Part shown: piece by piece, positions 47,141 through 55,235 of the stretch
How the letters are laid out: each line of letters starts with the position of its first letter
Numbering within the stretch: position 1 is the first letter of the stretch
NCBI RefSeq assembly: GCF_030540775.2
Contig: NZ_CP141266.1
Span: 3,521,001 to 3,585,000, forward strand
Direction: 5' to 3'
DNA: 64,000 nucleotides
Source: Flavivirga abyssicola
Lineage (GTDB): Bacteria > Bacteroidota > Bacteroidia > Flavobacteriales > Flavobacteriaceae
Notes under the pieces: generated by a model
Databases searched by the model: none
The model's input: the letters and a program-made list of their open reading frames with translations, nothing else
What the model was told of the DNA's origin: nothing
Position numbers and translations under genes: made by a program

Positions 47141-48175
47141 TTAATTATTACCACATTTTGCTATTTGATTCCATCTGATAAAATCGCGTTCAAATAAATA
47201 TCCAGAATAAGTTACTTTATCACCAACAGAATATCTTGTAGAACTACTCCAAGCCTCAATACCATCACATGGATCGCTAGGGTTTGGAGGGTTAGTATCA
47301 GAAGGGTAAACGCTATTTGTACCTTCAATATCTAGTGCGGATATTTGAGCTTTTCTTCTAGGAAGCACATTACCATTAAGGTCGGTAATTGTTGGTTTTC
47401 CATTTTTACTAAAGGTGTAACTACCATACATCATAGTTGATTTGATATCAAAGTCTTTTGTTACCAGAATAGCAGAAGTACTTTTAAAGAATTGATCTTT
47501 TGCGTTCTCAGTAATATTTTCATAATTAATAATGATGTGATCGTCTCTATCTGAACGATTTTGCTCATGAATATACCCTAACGTATGTCCAATTTCATGA
47601 ATAATGACAACAGCAGTTGTCCTTGTTCCTAGTCTAATAAAACCTCTAGATCCATTAGCACCTAAGGTAGCAACACCGCAATTACAAGAATTACCATTGC
47701 TACTTATAGTAACATAAGTAGACTCATTAGTACGCTCTTTAAACTTTATGTTTGTTTTACTTTCCCATTCTTTTATGGATTTTTGAAGCTCACTTTTTAC
47801 AGATTCACTTAAGCCTTGAATAACATATACAATCGTATTGTTGGACCATTTACGAATGCCACTGGCTAATCCTAACTTACTTTTATTAGTAGGTTCGAGG
47901 CTTGGAGCTTCGTTATTATCAAACGTAACTTTAGTATCTGTAAGTTGTTCTTCAAATAATCTAATATCGGTACCTTGAAGTGAAAAAGTACCATCTTCTT
48001 CTTTTTTTACTTTAACAGGTTCGCCAAGAAAATATTTTTCGATAAATTCTTGATCTGTTGTTGTAGTTTCATTAACAGGTTCTGCAATGCTTTCGTTGTC
48101 TTCGCATGAAGCAAAAACTAATATAAAAGCGAATAGGCTAATTTTAATTTTTTTTAAAAAAATTGTTGTTTTCAT
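47141..48175 (-). CDS. Astacin-like (M12A) metallopeptidase lipoprotein with CBM-like C-terminus
   Basis: Encodes 344 aa. The lipobox is VFASC (Cys about 24). The propeptide-like region (30-105) precedes the catalytic domain with HEIGHTLGYIHEQNRSDRD, the extended astacin zinc motif HExxHxxGxxHEQxRxDRD, and the Met-turn MMYGSYTFS. The Cys pair SCNCGVA is also typical. The last ~42 residues (CDGIEAWSSSTRYSVGDKVTYSGYLFE) form a CBM5/12-like module similar to that of the GH16 enzyme. It is an envelope protease; substrate unknown. Confidence 0.94.
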   Translation of the reverse strand: MKTTIFLKKIKISLFAFILVFASCEDNESIAEPVNETTTTDQEFIEKYFLGEPVKVKKEEDGTFSLQGTDIRLFEEQLTDTKVTFDNNEAPSLEPTNKSKLGLASGIRKWSNNTIVYVIQGLSESVKSELQKSIKEWESKTNIKFKERTNESTYVTISSNGNSCNCGVATLGANGSRGFIRLGTRTTAVVIIHEIGHTLGYIHEQNRSDRDDHIIINYENITENAKDQFFKSTSAILVTKDFDIKSTMMYGSYTFSKNGKPTITDLNGNVLPRRKAQISALDIEGTNSVYPSDTNPPNPSDPCDGIEAWSSSTRYSVGDKVTYSGYLFERDFIRWNQIAKCGNN

Positions 48176-48504
48176 TTGATTTTAGATTTTTGGGACTATA
48201 AGATAATTCTTATACAACTTTAGAACTAAAAATTCAATTATAATATTGCTGATGGATGTGTTAATGAAATGTTAAATACTTAAAATTTGGAAAATTGAGT
48301 AATGAACTATTTTAGCGATAGCAGGTGCAATATTTTTTTTAAATGAAGGCAGTTATAATTTTACTTTTCATTTTTGCAAAATAGTCCAATAACAAGTGTT
48401 TTTTTGTGTAGTGAATTTGTTACTATAGGCCAAATAATAAGTAGCGCATAAAATACTTCTAATTCTTATTTGTATTCTTTGAATATCAGAATATTGTTAA
48501 AGTT

Positions 48505-48558
48505 AATAAGCGATTAAGGATAGGAGTAAACCCTATTTTTTAATCGCTTATTTTTTTA
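48505..48558 (+). terminator. Strong hairpin with T-run in the 48.2-48.7 kb gap
   Basis: Perfect 13-bp arms (48505-48517, 48540-48552) enclose an inner stem ATAGG/CCCTAT. A T-run follows on the plus strand. The orientation suits a plus-strand transcript, yet no plus-strand gene precedes it. Confidence 0.6.
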
Positions 48559-48639
48559 ATTTTCAAAACATCTTGTTTACACTTTTTATTTGAAAAGATA
48601 AAATATTTTTATGTTTAGGCAGTAGTATTATGAGTGATG

Positions 48640-48678
<39 letters not shown>

Positions 48679-48685
48679 GAATATT

Positions 48686-49417
48686 TTAATTATTAGAAAT
48701 ACTTCCAGAGCCTGCTACTTTGCTGTCTACTATAGGATCTCCTTTGTAAACAATATCTCCAGAGCCAGATACTCTAGCTTTTAAGGTTTTATTACTAATA
48801 ACTTTAGCATCACCAGAGCCGGCAACAGAAACCTCTGTATTATTTGCTTGTAAATCGAATCCATGAAAATCACCGGATCCCGCTATTTTTGCTACTAAAT
48901 CATTAGTGTTTCCTTTAAGTTTGAGATCTCCAGAACCTGCTATCGAGGCTTTTGCAGATGTCGCTTTAATGTTAAGGCTAACATCGCCAGATCCCGCTAA
49001 TGATATATCTAAATTATTGGCTGTTATTGTATTTTCATTCCATAAATCGCCAGAACCAGCCAGAGAGACGTTACTTATCTCTTTAACAGGGATAGTAATT
49101 TTTATAGTTTTAGCCATGCTGGATTTTAGATTTATTCCTTTTTTTGTTTTTACTATTAAATTATTGTTTTTAACTTCAGTAATAATGTAATCCAGTAAAT
49201 TTTCTTCACCTTTAATTTTAATGGTTCCTTCTGTGCCATTTACAATAATGAAATCCATATTTCCGGCACATTTTATACCATCATATTCTGGGGTTGTTCG
49301 GGTTATGGTTTTCATAGTACCATTTCCTTTTATTGATTTCCATTGTGCATAAGATGTAGATGCTAAAAGTAAGGTCGCTATAATTAGGACTGTTTGTTTT
49401 TTGATTAATGTTCTCAT
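48686..49417 (-). CDS. Head-GIN / DUF2807 family protein with AGSGD repeats
   Basis: Encodes 243 aa from the ATG at 49415-49417. A longer in-frame start at 49465 would overlap the upstream gene and hide the signal peptide (MRTLIKKQTVLIIATLLLASTSYAQ), so the shorter form is chosen. The mature part has seven related xxxAGSGD turns at roughly 16-25-aa spacing, a right-handed beta-helix of the head-GIN domain family. It is exported, probably periplasmic or surface-located. It is the last gene of an operon with sigma factor, anti-sigma-like and adhesin-like genes. Function unknown. Confidence 0.9.
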   Translation of the reverse strand: MRTLIKKQTVLIIATLLLASTSYAQWKSIKGNGTMKTITRTTPEYDGIKCAGNMDFIIVNGTEGTIKIKGEENLLDYIITEVKNNNLIVKTKKGINLKSSMAKTIKITIPVKEISNVSLAGSGDLWNENTITANNLDISLAGSGDVSLNIKATSAKASIAGSGDLKLKGNTNDLVAKIAGSGDFHGFDLQANNTEVSVAGSGDAKVISNKTLKARVSGSGDIVYKGDPIVDSKVAGSGSISNN

Positions 49418-49442
49418 GTGTTTAAGATTTATTATTGATGAA

Positions 49443-50531
49443 TTAATTTTTGAAAAGTGATACACTTCCGTACTCAGATTCTATATTGACAGTATTACTG
49501 GAGTTTTTACTACCATAATGACCTATATAAAGTTTGTCTGTAGACTCTATAATTTTCTTTGTGAATTCCAGTCCGTCAGCGTTTAATGACCCATATTCTA
49601 AATCAATATTAAAATTGAAATTATAGGTAGGAACGTAACCAATTTTTATACCTACATAATCAGATTTTATAGTCACGTTACCTGCATTTTCATTCATCCT
49701 TTTTATTTTTATGGAACCATAATCTGCTTTAATAACTATGTTTTTATAGACATCACCTATAATGGTTGTTAAATAGTCGCCATTTCCAATAATATTGTTT
49801 GCTTTGTCAATGCTAATGTTACCATAGTCACAATTATAATTAACGTCTTCAGCTATTTCGATTTTAGAGTTTGTGTAGTCTGCATTAATATCTAGTTTAT
49901 TAGTTTTAGACACAGTGAAGCCACTATAATCGGCATTTATTTTTCCACTTTTTATATATTCAAAGTAGCAGTTTTTCGTATAATCAAAATTAATACTATT
50001 GTTATCGGACATTAGTTCTTTAGTAGTGATTTTACCATAGTCGCAATTTATTTCTGCATGACCTTCAAGCTTATCGACATTAATACTCCCGTAGTCGTTA
50101 TTTAAATCTATATTGTTTGTAATTGGAATTTTAACAATGTAATTGATTTTCATATTGACTTTATTATTTCTTTTCCAATTCCACCAAGAGTTTGACCTTT
50201 TTTCTCCAAATCTTGTTTCTGCAGAAACATGAGTAGAGGAAGCTTCAAAATGAACGGTGATATCATCTAGTTTTTCTTGAACTTTTTCTTCGTCATTACC
50301 TGTGGTAGTAATTGTAATTTCAAAAACCACCTTATTTTCGTTCCAAGTAACAATATCTATATTTCCGTAGCTATTATCTATACTTAGCGAGGCATTCGGC
50401 GCAACTGAGTATGACTTATTAATTGTTTTCTTTTTTGTGTATTTGCCTTTTGCTTCTGTTGATGAGGCAGTAGCTAGTAGCGGTAATATTAAAAATAATA
50501 TTAGTGTTTTAAATTGTAGTGCTTGTTTCAT
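49443..50531 (-). CDS. DUF4097-like adhesin/beta-solenoid protein
   Basis: Encodes 362 aa with a signal peptide (1-22, LLATAS). The mature part is a beta-solenoid with repeated short strands (LSIDNSYGNIDIVTW, IDLNNDYGSINVDKL, AEINCDYGKITTKEL, INADYSGFTVSK, YNCDYGNISIDK, IKADYGSIKI). The D/SYG turn recurs about every 20-25 residues. This is typical of DUF4097 putative adhesins that follow sigma/anti-sigma pairs in Bacteroidetes. It ends 26 bp before the head-GIN start. Confidence 0.87.
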   Translation of the reverse strand: MKQALQFKTLILFLILPLLATASSTEAKGKYTKKKTINKSYSVAPNASLSIDNSYGNIDIVTWNENKVVFEITITTTGNDEEKVQEKLDDITVHFEASSTHVSAETRFGEKRSNSWWNWKRNNKVNMKINYIVKIPITNNIDLNNDYGSINVDKLEGHAEINCDYGKITTKELMSDNNSINFDYTKNCYFEYIKSGKINADYSGFTVSKTNKLDINADYTNSKIEIAEDVNYNCDYGNISIDKANNIIGNGDYLTTIIGDVYKNIVIKADYGSIKIKRMNENAGNVTIKSDYVGIKIGYVPTYNFNFNIDLEYGSLNADGLEFTKKIIESTDKLYIGHYGSKNSSNTVNIESEYGSVSLFKN

Positions 50532-50596
50532 ATGATTGATTTTAATTGTTTTTTAATTGACACATGTAATATCTTAAATTAATGATTTTCGTATCA

Positions 50597-51166
50597 TTAA
50601 ATATGGATATCAGATATTTCATATGATCGATTATTTAATTGTTTTATTTTTTCAATTTGCTCTAAAGTATTTTGTAATAGGTCTATTCTATTTTGAAAGT
50701 TGGAAATCATGGCATAGATAACCCTACGATCATCTCCACTTTCAGTCAAATCTATTTTTAAAGCTTCATAATCTTTTTCCAATACTTTTATACGTGCCAT
50801 AGTATCTTGAATTAACGCTTGAACTTTAGGTGAGTTTTCATTCTTGATTTTGCTTAATTCATCGGCTATTGTGGATGTGAAAAAGTCTTCTGTTTTTGCC
50901 ATTTTAGGAGATACACTGGCTAATTCCCTATAATTTGTTTCTTGTTGAGAACCTATAAAAAGTGTTATTAATAATATAACAGAAGCGGCTACACCAATTA
51001 AGGGTTTCCATAAACGACGCCTTTGCTTATCAACTTTAATTGATTGTAGTCCGCCTTGTTTGTTTAATTTGTTTAAAAAACGATCCGTATGATTTGATTC
51101 GGGGATTTCTATATCGAAATCATTTTCATGTTCTTTAAACAGTTGATCTATACTCTTTTTACTCAT
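50597..51166 (-). CDS. Anti-sigma-factor-like membrane protein
   Basis: Encodes 189 aa. A cytoplasmic N-terminus (KSIDQLFKEHENDFDIEIPESNHTDRFLNKL) is followed by one membrane segment (about 50-68, LWKPLIGVAASVILLITLFIG) and a periplasmic coiled-coil tail (about 115-180). Its start overlaps the sigma gene stop by 8 bp, indicating translational coupling. Architecture and position point to an anti-sigma factor for the adjacent ECF sigma, though no zinc-binding HxxxCxxC is present. Role inferred. Confidence 0.82.
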   Translation of the reverse strand: MSKKSIDQLFKEHENDFDIEIPESNHTDRFLNKLNKQGGLQSIKVDKQRRRLWKPLIGVAASVILLITLFIGSQQETNYRELASVSPKMAKTEDFFTSTIADELSKIKNENSPKVQALIQDTMARIKVLEKDYEALKIDLTESGDDRRVIYAMISNFQNRIDLLQNTLEQIEKIKQLNNRSYEISDIHI

Positions 51167-51719
51167 AAACCATTTGTAATTTTGTTCTTAAGCTTTCTTT
51201 GGCTCTAGAAATAGTTGTTCTGCAATTAGCGTTTGTAATATTTAAAATATCACTGATTTCTTCATAATCGTAACCTTCAATTAAATTTAAGGTTAAAGCA
51301 ATTCTATAATTGTCTTTTAATGATTTCATTGTGTTTAAGATTTGCTTTGCCTTTATATTTGCAAACTCGTAATTGCTATCTATGCCGTTATTGTCATCTT
51401 CTATCTTATATAGCATATCATCTAAAGGAATTTCTTTGTTTTTACTATTCTTTTTGTAATGATAAATACTATTGTTTATAACAATTCGTTTTAACCAGAC
51501 TCCAAATGTTTTTGATTCTTTAAGGTTATTTAATTTTGTGAAAGCCATTAAAAATGAATCTTGCATAATATCTTCTGCTTCAAAGCTATCTTTTACAATT
51601 CTAAAAGAAGCATTGTACATGGCTTTATAATATCTGTTATATATTTCCAATTGTGCAGATTGGTTTCCAGATTTACAAAACTCGACAAGCTGTTCGATAT
51701 TTAATTTAGTTGGCGTCAA
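51159..51719 (-). CDS. ECF-type RNA polymerase sigma factor, TTG start
   Basis: Encodes 186 aa. Region 2 (about 20-85) has YNASFRIVKDSFEAEDIMQDSFLMAFTKL, and region 4 (about 125-180) has LKDNYRIALTLNLIEGYDYEEISDILNI and ANCRTTISRAKESL. The start codon is TTG (51717-51719); the next in-frame ATG would delete half of region 2 and a stop codon lies upstream, so TTG is chosen. It is first in the operon with anti-sigma-like, DUF4097-like and head-GIN genes, and probably controls envelope functions. Confidence 0.92.
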   Translation of the reverse strand: MTPTKLNIEQLVEFCKSGNQSAQLEIYNRYYKAMYNASFRIVKDSFEAEDIMQDSFLMAFTKLNNLKESKTFGVWLKRIVINNSIYHYKKNSKNKEIPLDDMLYKIEDDNNGIDSNYEFANIKAKQILNTMKSLKDNYRIALTLNLIEGYDYEEISDILNITNANCRTTISRAKESLRTKLQMVYE

Positions 51720-51819
51720 AAAAACAATTTGTTATAGTATAGAGAGGTGTTATTTTCTTTTGTTACAGTTTTGCAAAAAAAAATCCTAAATTCTGTATAG
51801 AATATAGGATTTTAATATG

Positions 51820-51980
51820 GAACTCATCTTGACTTTTTCTATTTCCTAAAAAAATGGCTAAAATTTGCCCATATTTTGTTACTTTTTTTATGCTTAGCAC
51901 TGCTATGCCTTGCAAAAAATGCCTCATCTGAACAAATTTCATCTCATTTTCGGTTAAAAACAAAAAGTCAAGATGAGTTC
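51820..51980 (-). repeat. 161-bp element with perfect 19-bp terminal inverted repeats (copy 2 of MITE-like family)
   Basis: GAACTCATCTTGACTTTTT at 51820-51838 is the exact reverse complement of 51962-51980. ATG directly precedes (51817-51819) and follows (51981-51983) the element. The reverse complement aligns with 24842-25001, lengths 161 and 160 bp, with a shared central TAGC-AGN-GCTA hairpin. A 66-codon ORF across it is a by-product. The remainder of the 310-bp gap (51720-52029) presumably holds the sigma-operon promoter. Confidence 0.8.
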
Positions 51981-52029
51981 ATGGTTAAAAAGGAAATTTT
52001 TTTAAAATTTCATTAGTATATAAATAAAT

Positions 52030-54342
52030 TTAAACAACTTCCATGTCTTCTTTTCTTAATTGTTTAGCTGCTTTTACCAAGTTTTTTAAAGCCGTTTTTG
52101 TTTCCGGCCAGTCTCGGGTTTTTAAACCACAATCGGGATTTACCCAGATATGCTCTTTTGGTAAAACGTTTTTTGCCTTTACGAGTAGGTGTTCAATTTC
52201 TTCCACAGAAGGCACTCTTGGTGAATGAATATCGTAAACACCAGGACCGATTTCGTTAGGATATTTAAAATCAACAAAAGCCTCTAATAATTCCATTTCA
52301 GATCGAGAGGTTTCAATGGTAATGACATCTGCATCCATGGCAGCAATGCTATTAATGATATCGTTAAATTCAGAATAACACATATGTGTATGAATTTGTG
52401 TTTCGTCTTTAACACCACTTGCAGAAATTCTAAATGCCTTTACTGCCCAATCCAAGTAGTTTTTCCAAGCTTCTTGTCTTAACGGTAAACCTTCTCGAAT
52501 AGCGGGTTCATCAATTTGAATTATTTTTATTCCGTTGCTTTCTAAATCAACCACTTCGTCTCTAATGGCCAATGCGATCTGATTACATGTTACCTGTCTG
52601 GGTTGATCGTTTCTAACAAAAGACCATTGTAAGATGGTTATAGGCCCAGTAAGCATGCCTTTTACGGGTAAGTCCGTTTGAGATTGTGCATAGGAAGACC
52701 ATTTTACAGTCATCGCATTTTCTCGAGATACATCACCAAAGAGGATAGGGGGTTTTACACATCTACTGCCATAGCTTTGTACCCAACCAAAACTGCTGAA
52801 AGCAAATCCATTTAATTTTTCTCCAAAATATTCAACCATATCGTTTCGTTCAAATTCTCCATGAACTAAAACATCAATACCCGTCTCTTCCTGAAAGCGA
52901 ATGGACTCTTTTGTTTCTTTGGCTATTAAGGAATCATATTCTAATTGTGATAAGGTTCCTTTTTTTAGTTTAGATCTCCAGTTTCTAACTTCTTTGGTTT
53001 GTGGAAAAGATCCAATGGTAGTGGTAGGGAATAAGGGGAGTTTTAATGCTGATTTCTGTTTTGTTTGCCTGCTTTTAAATGTGCTTTTTCTTTGGCTATG
53101 TGTATCGTTTAGAGCAAGCACTCTATTTTTTACTTTTTCGTTATGAATTAGCGTAGATGTTTTTCTGTTTACCTGCGCAATTTTATTGTCCTTAAATTCT
53201 TTTTCAAACTCATTATAATTGGATGAGGCTAATCCTTTTAAAGCTCTGATTTCTTGTAATTTTTGTTTGGCAAATGCTAGCCATTGTTTTATTTCTGGAG
53301 TTAAGTTATTTTCATTGGTTTCTAAGTCTAAATCATAAGGGCTGTGTAGTAAAGAGCAAGATGAGGAGATCCAAATATTTTCTTCCCCAATTTTCGAAAT
53401 CACTAGTTCAATAGTTTTAAGAGAATCATCAAAATTGTTTTTCCAAATATTTCTACCGTCTACTAAACCTAAAGATAATTTGGTGTTTGGATTGTAGTAT
53501 TTAGATTCTAAAATATCATTTAATTGTAATTGACACCTTACCAAGTCTAAATGCAGCGTATCGATAGGTAATTGTAGTGCTGTAATTAAATTATCACCAT
53601 AACAATCAAAATAATTTGCTAAAAAGACTTTTAAATTTGGGAACTTGGTGTTTATTTTTTCATAGGTAGATTTAATGGCCTGTCTTTCTTGTTCATTTAA
53701 ATCTAAAGCTAGACAAGGCTCATCAAATTGAATATATTCAACATCTAATAAAGCTAGTTGAGAAATAATTTCGAAATAGACAGGTAATAGTTTTTCTAAT
53801 AAATTTAACCTGTGAAAACCCGCTTCTTTTTCTTTACCTAATAAAAGGAATGTTACCGGACCAATTAGTACAGGTTTGGTTTTTATACCTAATTCTAAAG
53901 CTTCTTTGTATTCGTCAATTATTTTAGTGGAGAAAAACTCAAAGGTTTGTTCTTTTTCAAATTCTGGCACAATGTAATGGTAGTTTGTATCAAACCATTT
54001 GGTCATTTCCATGGCAGTACAGTCAATGTCTTTGTTCTGTATACCTCTTGCCATTGCAAAGTATAAGTCTAACGAATTTCCTTGTTTTAGCTTATCATAA
54101 CGTTTGGGAATACACCCTACGCTTAAGCAGGTGTCCAATACCTGATCGTAAAAAGAGAAATCATTTGATGGAATAGAATCTATTCCTGTATTTTTTTGAA
54201 GTTGCCAGTTTTCTTTTCTAATACTGAGGCCTACTTCTAAAAGCTCCTTTTGATTTGTTTTACCAGCCCAATACCCTTCGTTTGCTTTTTTTAGTTCTCT
54301 TTGTTTTCCTATTCTCGGATATCCTAAAATTGTAGTTTTCAT
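52030..54342 (-). CDS. metE: Cobalamin-independent methionine synthase
   Basis: Encodes 770 aa from the ATG at 54340-54342, which gives the normal MetE start (MKTTILGYPRIGKQRELKKA); a longer frame start is rejected. Both halves of MetE are present. The catalytic half has TTTIGSFPQTKEVRNWR, VHGEFERNDMVEYFGEKL, and zinc ligands in HTHMCYSEF (His and Cys) and NPDCGLKTR (Cys). It transfers a methyl group from 5-methyltetrahydrofolate polyglutamate to homocysteine. A -7 box TAATTTTG (minus strand, 54370-54377) lies upstream. It is divergent from an Lrp-type regulator gene. Confidence 0.97.
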   Translation of the reverse strand: MKTTILGYPRIGKQRELKKANEGYWAGKTNQKELLEVGLSIRKENWQLQKNTGIDSIPSNDFSFYDQVLDTCLSVGCIPKRYDKLKQGNSLDLYFAMARGIQNKDIDCTAMEMTKWFDTNYHYIVPEFEKEQTFEFFSTKIIDEYKEALELGIKTKPVLIGPVTFLLLGKEKEAGFHRLNLLEKLLPVYFEIISQLALLDVEYIQFDEPCLALDLNEQERQAIKSTYEKINTKFPNLKVFLANYFDCYGDNLITALQLPIDTLHLDLVRCQLQLNDILESKYYNPNTKLSLGLVDGRNIWKNNFDDSLKTIELVISKIGEENIWISSSCSLLHSPYDLDLETNENNLTPEIKQWLAFAKQKLQEIRALKGLASSNYNEFEKEFKDNKIAQVNRKTSTLIHNEKVKNRVLALNDTHSQRKSTFKSRQTKQKSALKLPLFPTTTIGSFPQTKEVRNWRSKLKKGTLSQLEYDSLIAKETKESIRFQEETGIDVLVHGEFERNDMVEYFGEKLNGFAFSSFGWVQSYGSRCVKPPILFGDVSRENAMTVKWSSYAQSQTDLPVKGMLTGPITILQWSFVRNDQPRQVTCNQIALAIRDEVVDLESNGIKIIQIDEPAIREGLPLRQEAWKNYLDWAVKAFRISASGVKDETQIHTHMCYSEFNDIINSIAAMDADVITIETSRSEMELLEAFVDFKYPNEIGPGVYDIHSPRVPSVEEIEHLLVKAKNVLPKEHIWVNPDCGLKTRDWPETKTALKNLVKAAKQLRKEDMEVV

Positions 54343-54425
54343 AAAATCACATTGTTTTTTATATCTGTACAAAATTAGTTTTATAGATTTTTTATATCAC
54401 TAAATGTTATTTATTTGGTTGTAAT

Positions 54426-54451
54426 AACTATTTTTGGTTTTAATAATAGTT
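54426..54451. promoter_or_regulatory. Inverted repeat in the metE-lrp divergent region
   Basis: AACTATT (54426-54432) and AATAGTT (54445-54451) form a 7-bp inverted repeat with a 12-bp spacer, between the metE promoter and the regulator gene. AT-rich dyads of this kind suit an Lrp/AsnC operator. This is a positional guess. Confidence 0.35.
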
Positions 54452-54505
54452 TTATAATCTTTTAATAGTGTCTAGAAATAAGTTAGACAGAAAATAATTC
54501 TACAC

Positions 54506-54964
54506 ATGCAATTAGATAAAACAGATTTACGCATTTTAAACATACTTCAAAACAATTCTAATTTAACGACAAAAGAGTTAGCAGCTAAGGTGAATTTGTC
54601 TACAACGCCAGTTTTTGAAAGGGTGAAGAAATTAGAGAATACAGGCTATATTAAAAAATATAAAGCCATTTTGGATTCGGAGAAATTAGACAGGGGGCTT
54701 ATGGTGTTCTGTAATATTACGCTTAAGGAGCATACTCGTAAAATAGGAAACCAATTTGTAAAAGACATTCTTTCTTTAAGTGAAGTGATTGAGTGTTATA
54801 ATATTTCTGGTGATTATGATTTTTTATTGAAGGTTTTGGTTAAAGATATGAAGGCTTATCAGAACTTTGTTTTGAACCACTTAGGTGAGTTGAAAAATAT
54901 AGGGAGCGCTCACAGTACTTTTGTGATGGGGGAAATTAAAAATACTTATATGGTTCCTATTTAA
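54506..54964 (+). CDS. Lrp/AsnC family transcriptional regulator
   Basis: Encodes 152 aa. The N-terminal HTH (about 1-60) has LDKTDLRILNILQNNSNLTTKELAAKVNLSTTPVFERVKKLENTGYIKKY. The C-terminal RAM ligand domain (about 65-150) has ECYNISGDYDFLLKVLVKDMKAYQNFV. Such proteins sense amino acids as octamers. Divergent placement 163 bp from metE suggests that it controls metE in response to methionine or a related amino acid, which is inferred. Confidence 0.93.
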   Translation: MQLDKTDLRILNILQNNSNLTTKELAAKVNLSTTPVFERVKKLENTGYIKKYKAILDSEKLDRGLMVFCNITLKEHTRKIGNQFVKDILSLSEVIECYNISGDYDFLLKVLVKDMKAYQNFVLNHLGELKNIGSAHSTFVMGEIKNTYMVPI

Positions 54965-55040
54965 TTTGTTATATAAACCATTGGTTATTTTATCAAGGTG
55001 TGAGGAGGATGAATCTGATGATTAACAAGGTTGCTTTATG

Positions 55041-55120
55041 TGATTTCTCATTGCATTCGAAATGACCCAAAACACAAATGAACCTTGATGTCATGTCGAC
55101 GATAGGAGACATCACATGAT
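55041..55120. repeat. Dispersed intergenic repeat-like sequence
   Basis: TGATTTCTCATTGCATTCGAAATGAC (55041-55066) resembles the TTCTC...TTCGAAATGAC sequence that is scattered through many flavobacterial intergenic regions. It is followed by a hairpin with arms TGATGTC (55086-55092) and GACATCA (55108-55114). No gene is present in the 271-bp gap 54965-55235. Confidence 0.45.
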
Positions 55121-55180
55121 ACTTTTTAATAAAAACAATAACTGATTTATGTGATAAACCGCATTAATTTAAGAGCAAAA

Positions 55181-55216
55181 AAAACTCGAAAATGCATTTA
55201 TTTCCGAGCTTTTTAT
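55181..55216 (-). terminator. Probable terminator after clpC
   Basis: CTCG (55185-55188) pairs with CGAG (55205-55208), extended by A-T pairs after one mismatch, with an A-run on the plus strand (T-run for the minus-strand clpC transcript). It lies about 20 bp beyond the clpC stop. Confidence 0.55.
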
Positions 55217-55235
55217 TCTTAATAATTACTTTAAT

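Noticed and set aside
49418-49465. Longer start of the head-GIN gene
   Set aside because: It would overlap the upstream gene's end and place extra residues before an obvious signal peptide.
51763-51963. 66-codon minus-strand ORF
   Set aside because: It lies across the second inverted-repeat element and is a by-product of it.
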